Assembly: GCA_005281725.1 (NCBI GenBank)
Contig: SSBO01000012.1
Location: 18,431,293-18,495,292 of the forward strand
DNA from: Wuchereria bancrofti
Lineage: Eukaryota; Nematoda; Chromadorea; Rhabditida; Onchocercidae
Reading direction: 5' to 3'
Length of the DNA stretch: 64,000 nucleotides
The position numbers were made by a program, and so were the translations under genes. The notes below the pieces were generated by a model. It was not told the origin of the DNA and searched no databases. It worked only from the letters and a program-made list of their open reading frames with translations. Of the stretch, positions 28,220-41,000 are shown in pieces; the first letter of the stretch is position 1, and every line of letters starts with the position of its first letter.

Positions 28220-31200
28220 ATGTATTCTGTCGATGAGTGCACTTCGTCGTCGACTTCAGCTTTTCATAAACAATCTAAACCCAGTGGTGATATGGCAACT
28301 GCACGAAGTAATGATGTTCTGAGTAGAAAGCGTACAGCAGCACGACAGCTTCCACGAATTATGTTACATCCAAGCAGTCCACAAGGAAGTGATGCAGCGA
28401 ACAGTTTAATAGCAAATGATTGCTTGCAAGGTTTTAATTTTCACATCAATGTGTCTATATGCTTAACAGTGCACGGGACATTAAACTAATAATGTTCTCT
28501 CTAACTAATAAGTCAATAAACCATTCTACTAGAGTCATGGTTTATTGACTTTATGAAAGTTATGCGTAAATTAAAATGTTTCCAGAATTTGCCGATATTT
28601 TAATGCAGTAGTTGAAATCACTAACTTTATGTTTTCTATTGCCATTTCAATTTACGTTTTTTGTTCACATTGAATGATTTGTTTCATTATCACAAATGAA
28701 GTAAATTAGCAACTCAACAAACAGTTATGGCATAATGTTTGATATCACTTTGTATATTTCGTCAAGTCATTTTAAGATGAGGCAGGAGTTTTTGTTATAC
28801 CATTTCGTGGCACTCATCTAACGTTCTCACCTTCCATTCGCCAGCCATTTAGATTGGGTAAAAAAGAGCAGTCGGTGCTGTCCGCGTGATTGAGTCATAC
28901 TTTTTGTATAGATAACGCTTTCAAAATTTGGATGGCTTTATGTCACGCAGAACTACGAAATCATGAATAGTGCTTACGAAATAAAAGCACTGTCATCAGA
29001 AATCCTGAGTTTTCTTATCAGGGTGACCAAAATTTTTACTTCATAAACTAAATTCCAAACTTTTTAAGTAGGAGATAAAAATTTTGTTTGAAATATGTTG
29101 GAATCTGTTTCAACAATTTGTTTCATACATCTTGTTTCAAATGCGAAAGCATTTTTGACAGTCAGTGTAGCATGCATTTTTTTTGAGTGATAAAAACACC
29201 AGAAAGAAAACGGTAGGATCTGGGCGGGATTAATGGCTTGATTTTTTTTGAATTGCTTGTTTAATAGGAAGTGTTGTAACAATTTTAGTTTACGATTCAT
29301 AATTTGCTGATGAAATCATGACGCAAAATATGGTATTAAGCTTGAAAATCTTTCAGAGGATAATGGAAATGATGCGAAAAAACGTTCACGAGATGTTGGG
29401 GGGAAACACGCTGACTTTGCTTTATCGGAACTGAGTGACAGTCAGTCAAAAAGTCCAGTTTGTTATGCTAAAGACTCAGAAAAGGTTGGTAATTGATCTC
29501 CAGTGTATCAGTAGTGGACAATAGTGGAGGGTATCGTTCTTATAATTACGGTTTGAATTTTTTACTTGTTTCAGAGAAATCGGACATGGCCAGAAGTAAA
29601 TAACACTGTGGTCTGTGGTTATCAGCTAGTTGGTGCTGGAAAAGAATTTGTAGCATATCATATCGAGAAAAAAGTTGTAAAAACTTGTCAGGTCACCACC
29701 AGTTGCTTGTAGAAATATGTTTTTATAGATATTTTAATATTTAATTAAAAGAGTGCATAGTTTGGGCAGTTCTCTGTGATACTAGTAAGTATGTCTAGAA
29801 ATCCAAATTCCTACAACTCTGCTATAAGTATGTTTCAGCTAATCGACAATGAACAATATATGAAGCTGTTAACAATCGCAAGTCGTTTGAATGAGGCCAA
29901 GAATTATTGGAAATATGAGGATCTCGAGGAGATGAGGTTTTTATATACTCAAAATAGATACAAACGAATAAAATTTGTCTAGACCAGAAGAAGAGACGAT
30001 GTCAGATTGGGGCAGGAACATTTTAGTTTCTCCATTTCCGTTTTTCTTTAGTTTTTAAGGAATATTGAGTTTTACATCATTTATACATCATTTGTCGTCT
30101 TTTTTCTCAGAGAATTTGTGTTGTCCTCTGGAACGGAAGTGTGTACGGATGATAATGGTCAGCGTTTCATGTTTTCCAATTGGCAGTATGGCACCCTGCA
30201 CAGTAAGGTCCAGGCAGGCAAAGTTAAACTTTCGGAAAATGAAGCGTTTCCGCTGTTTTCGAAAATTGTTAGAGGAATTGCTTTTTGTCATGCCTGCGGG
30301 ATTGTTGTACGTGACGTCAAATTGCGGAAATTCGTCTTCACAGACAAGCAGATGCAAGTTTTTTATCTGTCTTGGGTTCAAAAATCTCTTTTTCTTCCTT
30401 TAATAAACCTTCTGTGTTGAGTGTCTTATTGGGCTTAAGTAGCGTAATTTCAGGACACAACTGAGATTGCGAGATATATTTGACGTTTTTGTTTGTGAGG
30501 ACATCAAAGATGACCGGTTACGTGATAAGCATAGTTGTCCGGCATATGTTGCTCCTGAAATATTGAAGGATTCTCCTGAATATGCTGGTCGCCCGGCTGA
30601 CATTTGGGCACTAGGAGTCTTATTCTATGTTTTATTATTTGGAAGGTTTGTCCGAATTCAGACAGCATAAAATCCTACTTTGATCTCTATTCTAATACCA
30701 AGGAAGTAGGAGTATGACGAGGTTTATATAGTCCATCAAGAAAGCTAACATGATTTACAGTCTTTCATCAGAAAATGTTTCAGTTATCCTTTCAATGATG
30801 CAACACCTCAAAGATTGTTTTACCGAATTCTGAAGGCAAAATTTAGTATCCCTTCACAGATTCCGATATCACAGACAGGTATACATTATTCCTTCATATA
30901 GGGAATGTTTTTCATAACCTAATAGTTATATTACTCTTAACAATATATTTCTGTAATAAATGTTTTTAATTTTTTTTTTTCGGAACATTTATACGCTGAA
31001 TATATATGGTTCACTCGAAACATCCAGGAAATTAATTTTTACAGCGCGTGCTTTAATTTTTGGCATGTTGCGAAAAGAACCGTCAGAACGTCCCACCGCT
31101 GAACAACTTCTCTATATACCTTTGGATGAACAGTGTTTGGACGAAACTAATGTTGTGTCATTTCGTTCTGTATTACCAGGTACTTAAATTGTTAAGCCTT

Positions 31201-31875
31201 TTAGCGTACGATTTGCAATTCCGGCGATGGTGCCTTAAAATTTTGTTTCTGCTGCTCACTGTAAAATTCATATATGCATACAGTTGCTGAATTTACTTAA
31301 GGTTGGCTGGAAATACCATCTTCTCGTGTTGCACTTCTTGGCGTAATCAGTAATCCAGCTTTTGAATCCGCACGACGAATCATGAAGGTGATTTTTAATT
31401 TCTCAACCAGTTTTTCTTTAAATTATCTCAAAGTTTGTTGTAAGTTAACTCAAATTAAATCATTATCATTTATCTACATTTATATTTACTACTTGATTTT
31501 TCTGGATCAAGTTTGTTGGAAGCAAGGAATTAGATAATATTTTTAAAATTATTTAGAGTTGGTCTAGCAAAGTTCTGGTTTCACATTGTGGCATAAAAAG
31601 ATTTTAATAATAGTGGTAATGATTTCATTTGCTTTTTGAAGATGAACAACGAAAGCGAAGACCAAGTAGTACCAACTTTCTCATCTTCAATGCGTAACGT
31701 TCAACAGCATTTGCAAATAATGCGCGACATTATAGCTGATTCGTCTTTAGCCACAGAAATCAATGAAGAGAATGTCGCCGAATCGCCTTCCTCTCCTTCA
31801 CATTCTGCTTCTGTTCTTGCTACGATCACTACTTTTGCTAATAATTCTACTTCTGCTACACCTAGAGCAACATAG
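28220..31875 (+). CDS. nipi-3: Tribbles-family pseudokinase (NIPI-3-like)
   Basis: Tribbles proteins are pseudokinases that present substrates to the COP1 ubiquitin ligase and modulate MAPK signalling; C. elegans NIPI-3 acts in innate immune signalling. Ten exons give about 517 residues: 28220-28430, 29357-29484, 29575-29691, 29839-29936, 30111-30368, 30454-30645, 30784-30878, 31045-31179, 31302-31387 and 31642-31875. The kinase-like domain runs from about residue 120 to 410. Family marks are the catalytic loop VVRDVKLRKFVF, loss of DFG (LRDIFDVFV instead), DKHSCPAYVAPEIL, PADIWALGVLFYVLLFG, YPFNDATP and RKEPSERPTAEQLL. The tail has EDQVVP (near residue 447), the COP1-binding DQxVP motif. The N-terminus is low-complexity and basic. 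The start follows a GTTTTCAG site by 19 bases. The exon 5/6 junction is the least certain. The HPWF turn of other Tribbles is replaced by YIPL. Confidence 0.9.
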
Positions 31876-34089
31876 TGTCAATGTTTTTATTTTATATCAA
31901 GAATCGTTTTACTCGCAAATTGAGAGGATTTATCATCTTTGACATCTGGATGAGTCTTATTTTATTTCTGAAATCTTGGAAGTAATGAAAATATTTTATT
32001 ACAGCACATAACTAGGACAAAATTGTTACATTTCAAGTCCCGATTGCAATAGAGAGTATTATCAATAAAAGTTAGGTAGGATATTATGCTACTAAAACTA
32101 GAGAGGTCCAATTTCGTCAGATTTATTAGTGAAGAGATCGATGGCATAAACGATGTTACCTTGCAAAGTTTGCTTTTAAAAATTACAGAAATGTAGCTTA
32201 GGATTGATAGCGATCATTATATATATATTCGTCGCAGTAGCACAAATATTATTTTATTTATTGGAAAAGAATATTTATGATAACTTTTATATGAAATTTG
32301 AAAAATTGGATCTTTCATGTCTTTACTCTTTGCAATTATTAGAATCTTTTGCGGAGTGTGTAATATAAATTTCCGCGCTGACCTTGAAATTAAAGAATTC
32401 ATTTATGATCGCTACTTCATATTTTTGATTCAAAATTGCTTTTTGAGCAACTCATTATTTTTGTGATTGAACAGAAATAACAATCATTTGGGATAAAATT
32501 TTCCATTTGAACAGTAGGGTATTTATTTATTGAAATGCAAATTTTACATCTTTAAAATATTTTTTGGAACGATGCGACTGGGCGTGAATTCGATACGTAT
32601 CTTTTCAAACGAGACCGTACTTATGGGAGAAATTTCTATGCTAAGCAGGCCACATTAATGTTTTTTACTTGGTTGATGGTGCCAGCACAGAAGTGATCAG
32701 GAGAATCGCATTTACATCAGTCGCATTCTTCACTATTCCAAGAATTATTTTCTATGTTGTAAATTGCTTCTCGTTGTTTGAGCAAGTCCTTATATAGAAC
32801 TTGAAAATGCAACTGCACATCTATGCTTTAGCCTTTCTTTGTGTTCATTTCCTACAGTAGCTATTTTCTTGGTTTAATACTCAAAATCACATTATCTAAC
32901 ATATATCGCGTGGTCAAAGGATATTTGCTGGGAAAGAATTAAAATCGATTGCATTCCACTATTAACTTACTTCTCGCTTCTATATTTGCAAGGGTTTCAC
33001 TAAACAGCACATTTGTTAGACATACTTTAGTGGATTTTCTAACATGTTGCTGGAAGGCTATACGTCAATGCGACTCTTGTAAAAATCCATATCGTAATCT
33101 TTGTCTGGTTGTTTATCATTATTATAGATATTTTTGTGGCATTTTGTTTGTTCTTAAAGTTAACTCAATTCACTTATCTTTTTTTTGTTCATAACAATCG
33201 TTACTGGTAGTATTAATTAGTTACTGCCATCTTAGGTCTTGTAATGCTTAGTCATTCTTTTACCCTTTCGTCTGTGGGATGTTATGGGATGACAAGAAAC
33301 TCATAATCGAAAATAGCTTCAGCTGACCTGTGAGAGGAACTTTTGGATAAAATTAGGATTGAGAATTTCAATTCATAAGCGCAACATATTAATACAAAGT
33401 TAACTCACGAACAAGATTCCGTTCCATAATTAACATCTGAATATTTGATCAGCCATGTCGCATTTGAAAGGAAATGAATTCGACAAATTTAATTCTTTAG
33501 AACCATAACCATCGCTAATTTATATGCACACTTTTTTAACACTGTTCAATTATAACATACTGTCACTGACTAAAACAAAACTTGATGACCGACTTCACAG
33601 TACTATGAGAAGCAAAATCACATGAATACTTTTATCACATGAACACTTACTGCTGTAGTGTTTCAACAATATAGTGGTCTTTCAAACATACTTTTTTCTC
33701 CCTATTAAGTATTTTATACTCATAATTGAATATATCAAGTCATTATATGAAGCCATGATATATTGGCTAGTGTCAATAAACCAGTAATTTTCTCACTCTC
33801 ATGCAATACTAGAACTTCTGTCCATAATTTAAACAAAACAACGTACAATATGTTGAATTGATATATGGTCTTGATAATGGGTGGATGATAGATGTTCACC
33901 CGTTCAAACTTCTTCATTTGACTACTTAATCATCTTGCAGGAGTGATTAGTTTCTCGTTACAAAGAATTCTTTCAAAGTTTTGCTTTTAAAATTCTAGCC
34001 CATCTTGACTGTGCCCTGCATTTGTTATACCTACACAGCTGTCCATCATTCTGGTCATGGATTTGCAGTATTCTTGAATATCAAACGGA
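31876..34089. other. Intergenic DNA
   Basis: This is the 3' flank of the Tribbles gene and DNA beyond it. It is AT-rich. No reading frame here has a domain, splice or conservation argument that I can see. Confidence 0.5.
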
Positions 34090-34868
34090 ATGAAAGCCAA
34101 TGACGTCCGTGTGGAGCGAAATATGCTTACAAATTTTATAACTCTGTTTACGAAAAATCGTAAACTAATCAAGCGCTTTACTTCAAAAGTGAGAATTTGC
34201 TTCAAATTTTTTTTTCGAAATTTTGTTTCAAATTGTTATGCTAAATTTCAACTTCCACTTCAAATCTCCAGATCTGCAGTGCTGAACAGACCAAAATTAA
34301 CTTTTTTTACCATCATTAAAACTGAAATTCAAACTCTCTGAATGTCGCAACACCTTTAGTCTTATTCTAAAACATTTTTACAGTTTCATGTTACGTTTCA
34401 TCAATAGCAATTGCCATCTGAGAAATGTTTAGAACATAAGCCAATCTTCATTAATGCGTTTTATCAGCTGTCAGTCATTTAGATTACCAGAACATTGTCT
34501 GAATCATTCTTCCAAAGGAACGGACATAAAGAACAAATGACTAATGAGCATCGAAGAGAGATAAGTCTAACAACTTAATTCTTCTGAACATCATTCCTAC
34601 CTTTCCCATTAGCATTGCAAGTGAGGTCTTCATAACCCAATATCTATGGTCCATGTAAACAACTTCTCAAACAATTAACAATTCACTTCTTTCACAGGTT
34701 GCGGTAGGAACGTCAGTTGATTCTCCCGGAAATAACAAGTGCACTTTCTCATTTCATTTGCTGTTTCTCTCGAGACATAAAGCAAGAACGCTGCAACAGA
34801 CTGTTACGGTCCTGCTTGGCGGATTGAGATTCAAAAGTGACATTCCATTATTCGGAACTCGTCGGTAG
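34090..34868 (+). CDS. Candidate two-exon small protein (89 residues)
   Basis: Exon 1 (34090-34188) begins MKANDVRVERNMLTNF and ends at a GTGAGA donor in phase 0. Exon 2 (34698-34868) follows a TTTCACAG acceptor in phase 0 and ends in DIPLFGTRR before TAG. The product is basic and unrecognised. Both exons are open and the join is in phase, but the intron is about 500 bases, the opposite strand of exon 1 also has an open frame (33987-34205), and the gene ends only 12 bases from an N. It could be one end of a longer gene cut by that gap. Confidence 0.25.
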
Positions 34869-34880
34869 TTTTAGGGGGGG

Positions 34881-34881
34881 N
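34881..34881. other. Assembly gap marker (N) inside the RNA helicase A locus
   Basis: The N follows a run of eight G. The helicase gene to its right lacks its C-terminal exons and nothing to its left continues it, so sequence is probably missing here. Confidence 0.6.
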
Positions 34882-35006
34882 GTAATTTTTAAGTCAATGT
34901 CTCTGGAAATTACTCTTTGTAAAGAAAAAAATCTAATTTAGGAAAATGTTTTTCTTGCTCTTAAAAAAATTTACCCTAGCTTTTTAAAAAAGAGTAAAAC
35001 GCTAAC

Positions 35007-38000
35007 TTTTTCCGAAAAAACAAACAAAGGAGATGGAAATTTAATAATATCCGAACTATGAAAAGGTGTGTTCACAGATTGCTTGCTCATCAAAGCTGTT
35101 GCCTGCTCCAGTGTATAAACACGCCGTTTATCGCGGTAGTGGCAAACATTTGGATATAGAGCTAAAACTCATTGATTGTAGATTTATATAATTGCTTCTC
35201 TATGGAGAAAGAAACGCACATTGAGTTCAACTTAATTTCCGAGTTTGAGTTTCAGTCCATTAAAAGCATTCTCTTGTTTTGCTTTTTTCTCTTTATAAAA
35301 ACTGCGAATGAATTTCATGAAGATCCATACATGCACCACATTTTGAATTTCCAAATGGTACTATCCGTATTATAATGTATTTTGCATGACTACGCTTTTC
35401 TTAGCATCTCTCAGTAAAAATTCTACTGAGGAAAAAATCTTAGTAAAACTGAACAAAGTCACTTCCATCACTTTGCGTTGTAAAGTAACTTTCAAATGTG
35501 TTCATCTAAAAATTAGTTTCTCGTGATAAAAACCTTGATTCAAAAATCTCTGTTTCTTGCCTTACAAAACTATAAGCTACATGACAAAAAACTTCTTTTT
35601 AGTAGAGATTATATTAAAATATACGAAAAAGTGATCAAGAGTAGTGTTATTTAAATTGTATCTCAACAAAAGTTCGCCCTGCAGGTATTACTATCAGATA
35701 GAAATGTTTAAATGGTTTCAGTGAATAATGACATAAATTTAAGCCCACTTAAAAATAAAATTACATAATCATTACCATAAACCAATAACGAAAGTATAAG
35801 ATCGAGATTTGAATCCGGTTCTCTGTTAGATACAGCTAATGGAATGAACAGTGATTCAGAAAAACCACATGAGATCAATGTATCTGTCAGCTGTCGTTTG
35901 GCAACCCTTAAAAAGGTACAATTGCACACATAAAAATCACAAAATTTCTAAAGAGTTACAATTCCCATGAAATATACAACTTGTCTTGGTTGCTACTTTA
36001 ACGAAGATACCTAATCATTCGCAATACTGTAGAATTCAAGGAAAACCGTTCGCAAAAATCTTTCTCTGCTATTGTATCTTGATCAAATGCTTCACACCAT
36101 CTGTTGTAAACGCATATAAGCGCAATATGATCTGAAAAGCGGTTGCCAGAAAACGAACGCTGTTGGGAAGACAGTTTAGAAGTCGTTCGGTCAGGTGGTA
36201 TATATGGTGTCGCAAATGATGATGCTGCAGATATTGTTGCTAATAATTCGCCAATACTGAAATTTCGAGAAGTTAGAAAAAAAAGTGGATGTCTTTGAAT
36301 GAATCCACTACGACGAACAAAAACAAATATTAAAAAATTATTTAATAGTTTTTTGCAGGAATGTTCCTACCGCTATAATAAAGAACAAATATCAATTTAC
36401 AATACTGGTATTAAGATGTATCATTATTTTCTTCCTAATATGTTAAAAAGAAATGAGTGGTGCAGTTAATCTGGGAACAAACCCGCATGCAGTAGCAAGA
36501 ATGAGAGTTTTTCCAAGTACTGGTTCAATGGGAAGTCGAGCTAAAATGCGACCGAGTTCCGTTAATTCACTGTTTGAATCCAAAGCTGACATATCTACAA
36601 AAAAAAAAAATGTTTCGAATAATAAGTAAATAGGAAAGAAAAGGTCGCAACAAGAATAAACTTCCAATATTTGGGAAGCCAAAACTGCTTAAAAATTCAT
36701 TTTTTGTTCATTAATAAGGTTAACAACAAATATTGGTCTACTTTCACAAAGCAACTTTTCGAACTAATTCGTCCTGTAAGTTGTAGCAAATCCATATTAT
36801 AACATTGATTTAAACCTTTTTGCTGAAATAACCAACCCCGAAGGAGTACTTCAGCCTCAATAATAGAATCGATTGGTGGTGGTTCGATTGCTTTGGCCAA
36901 AAAATCACCAATTGAGCCTAACCCAATTAGTTTAACCATCAGCGCAATTTCATGCAGTGGAATTCTCAGCATTTCCGCTGTGCGATATTCTTCTAACCTT
37001 TAAGTTTAAAATTAAAATCACTTAAAACAAATCAACAACGGTCTACAGAACTTTTGTTTATTTACCAGCCCTGAATGGAGTGATGGTAATATTTGGAAAA
37101 AAAAGGAAAGAAGGACGAAGAAACAAACGTGTACTGAGAGGGTGGAAGAGAAGCCATTTTAAAAAATGAAACAGTAATCATGAACCTTACAGATTTGTCA
37201 TTTATTGCAAAAAGTAAAAGTAAAATAGATTTCAGAGAAGTTGGATATACACACTGTTAAGCAAGCAAAAAAGCTTTTCATAATTCAAAGTAATATTGAA
37301 ATTTAGGAATCTGAACGAGAAGTAAAAATGACAAATGAAAAATAATAACAAACGCTTCATAACGACTTTTGGAGCATAAATGGAAACAGAAGCCCTCACG
37401 AGTACGTCCAGCTCGTCCTCTACGTTGTACAATACTGGTACGAGATGCCCAAACTGTTGCATAGTGAACCATATTATTGTATGAAGTGTACATTTTTTCT
37501 CTAACTCTGAAAAAATTTCCGGACTTCGTAAGACGTTTTAATTGACCAACAGGAATTAAAACGTGCAGGAACAAAGCATTTGTATAAAAAATAATGCCAA
37601 AAGAAAATCATTTGAAAAAGTGGCTTCAAATTTTGAAGAGTTTATTTTCCTTTTCCTTTAGAAAAAAAAGGAGTGCAATAACTTTGCAAATCTTGTAAGG
37701 TTAGCAAATTTTTATTAATACTAAAATTCACTTGCAGCTATCGATTACATAAACAACATCGTCTATTGTAATACTGGTCTCCGCAATATTCGTTGACAGA
37801 ATAATCTAAATTAAAAAAAGAAAAAAAAAACAGATTCTGGCTGACAGTCTGGCTGACATACAAATTCTGTTATTATGAAATGAAATCAGAAATTAGTCCG
37901 GATCTACGCTGGAACGATTTAAGACATAATTTTCCAGAAAAACACCTTTCACTTCTCTTAGTTTCACCAATCCTAAAAGTGATGTAAACCTTTTGCATAT

Positions 38001-41000
38001 AATAAATTTCAGTTGTCAAAAAAAAATGAACCAACTTTTCTAACACCGGATGAATAACATTCAAAAACTCTGCGTTGTTCCTGGCCAGTCAGCTGTGAAT
38101 GAAGTGGAAGGATAACAAATCGTGACTCATTACTGAACACAGGATGTGATTTCAAAAAATTGAACAAAAGTTGAATGACATTCCATCCTGGTAAGAAAAT
38201 AAGAACAGCACCCTCTTCACCCTTGTTTACGATATCATTCAAAAGAGCCTGCAGTTCGTATAAATTCAACAAATTTTAAAGATAATGAAATGAACAACCC
38301 AGTTTCTCAATTGCAAAAATATCATTTCATATCAACAATACCTGTTTTATTACCATCACCTGACTTCGTTGTTAACCGTTTTTTTTTTAAATCGACCCCT
38401 GAATTTAATTTTCTTAACTTATATGACATCACAAACCAAAAACGGAACTGCGTAATGGGATGAAGAATAAAAGATCCCAAATCGTTTAAAAGATACTACA
38501 TAGCGATATTTATGATAAATCTAGCTAACCTATCTCAGATATCACTGACAGTACCATGGATTTCTAGATGAAAAAAATAAAAAAAAAAAATCTTTGGCAA
38601 ACAATAATTCGGGATAACCTCAATAAGCTCAACAACAACCTCAATAAGTTCGAACGACATTTCCCTTTCTGAAAGTTGATTCATGGCAAGTTTTGTGTTC
38701 AAGCCACTTTCTTCACTAACACCCAAATTCAGATTTTGTGCCTGAAAATTCTAACCATATTCAAAGCTTAGTAAACTGAAACATGTTCAAACTTTTAAAG
38801 AAAACAACACCTCTTCCGTAACTTCATCTCCTTCATCATCATGATCTTTGCTTTTTTTTCTTTTTAGTTTATCAGCTGACGGCAAAAAACGAATCATCTG
38901 TACAATATCTTCCAAGAAATAGTCTAAAGAAAAGATTAATAGACATGTTAAATTACATATGTATATATATCCAGCATTACTCTTTTACCTTAAATGCTAT
39001 ATCAGGACTAACGTGGTGACAACAGCTACAGCTGGATATCCAGTTATTTGTCAAAGAAGAAATTCCTTAATAGAAGTTCTCACATTTTTCCATAATGCAA
39101 GGCTCCGATTTTTTACAAATCACCAGCTCAAGTAGTCACATACGCAAAGTGATTTCATGGTGTAGCAGACTTCATTAGTGAAAGCTTAACATACATTGAA
39201 CGGGAAAATTTCGTCCTTCCAGAAGGATCACTGAGCAGTCGCCAAAATAATTAGTGAAAAGATTAGTATCAACGGTTGCAGACATTAAAATAATTCTCAA
39301 ATCAGGATACATATTTACCATATCGCGCAAGACAATCATGATGAAGTCTGTCTAAAAATTAGCAAGCTTAAACGGTTACAGAAAAAATCTTACAGAAAAT
39401 CTGAGATGAAAATTAACTGAGGAAAAGACAGCTCTTCTATCACCCCTTGGATGGATAACAGAAGAAAAAGTGCAAGTATAGAAAATAAATTGTTTACTAC
39501 TTTTCAACTTTATCCATCACTTTTTTTAAACTGCATGTTCATGAGATGAAAAGATGGAACATTAACCCTTCAAATTTTAATTTGACAATTGAATTAAAAT
39601 TATTAAACCTTGTGGTACAATGTTTTCTAGTATAATTCTTTCTTTATGGAATTTGTTCAGAACACTTTGTGAGTTAGGTTGCACATGAGAGAAGAGAGAT
39701 AAGCTAAGAAAATTAGAAGCGAAAAAGCATCCAGAATGAAGTTTAACAAGCTGCACCGTTGGCAAGAAAGAAAAACCTTTCAATTAAGCATTTCGTATTA
39801 CAAGTTAACAAGAGATGCAAACTGGATAAAATTTTAAAATATCAGAATATTACATTGATATCTCGCTCATGAATTTCATCAACAATAATATGGCTTATTC
39901 CACGCAAGCCTAATTCTAGTCTTTTTAGCAGCACACCAACAGTAACAAACATCAAAGATCCATATGGTCGAGGATGAAGTGAATCAAACCTGCAAGACAT
40001 GTTTAGCATGTAACACTTTTTGTAGCCTCTCATTCTTATTAACGAATAATAAATTATTGATAAAGGTATGTCGATGGCATCTTAGGTATTAACAAAATGA
40101 TAAAACTTATAAGCTTATTAAGTCTACAAATGTAAATTAACACTACGGTATAGTAGAATATCAAAATTGAATTATCCCGTATTTGCAAGGCTTTCATTAG
40201 AATGTAAGCTCTACTTTTTCTCTTTTAGAAAATACCAATAAATTTTAACAAAGCTTTCATAAACTATCTTACTATTTACAACGGTCACAAGAAATTCTCT
40301 AAAAGCACCTAACAGCGTATCCAACTGACACTCCTAGTTGCTCACCACGTTCATCAGCAATGCGCTCAGCCAACGCTATAGCGCTGATTTTCCGTGGTTG
40401 AGTAACAAAAGCAGAGAATTCGGCACCATGACAATTGTTTATATAGTGTTCTAAAAGATACTGGCAAACCTAAAATGTTTAAAAATTTCAATTCAAATCA
40501 AATGGGAAGACTTCTGAACAACGTAGGAGGAAAAAATAAAAAACATTATTGCGTAAGGATGAGTTATGACAAGGAGTAACAGTAAAGATGCTTGACCTTA
40601 TTAATGAAGTTATCAGATGATTTTTAAGTTCCGGGATCACAGTACGGTTTCCTGAGCTTTGTACAAAAGCTATAGCTATGTAAAACTTTGCCATTAAAAT
40701 CGTAGTTCTATAACTTAAAATTAAACCCTGATGTTAATAATAAACAGCAATTTATTTTGTTGACTAAACACAAAGGATGGCAACCTGAGTAGACTTTCCG
40801 CAACCCGTTTCACCTTTCACAATTGTAACTGAATTATTTCTAATCGTATCAATCAACTGATCGCGGTACTGGTACACTGGTAATAATTCTCGTTGAGTCC
40901 TTATACTTGATGGTATCATCCGCTTTTTTTCTTTTTCTAATAAGTCAGCACTTATTGCCTCAAGAGACATCTGAAAACTTTATGGAACCAACAGCGTGAG

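Noticed and set aside
33987..34205. Minus-strand frame ending TNAGHSQDGLEF
   Set aside because: Reads like protein at its end but has no clear acceptor, no partner exon and no family; it also overlaps a plus-strand candidate.
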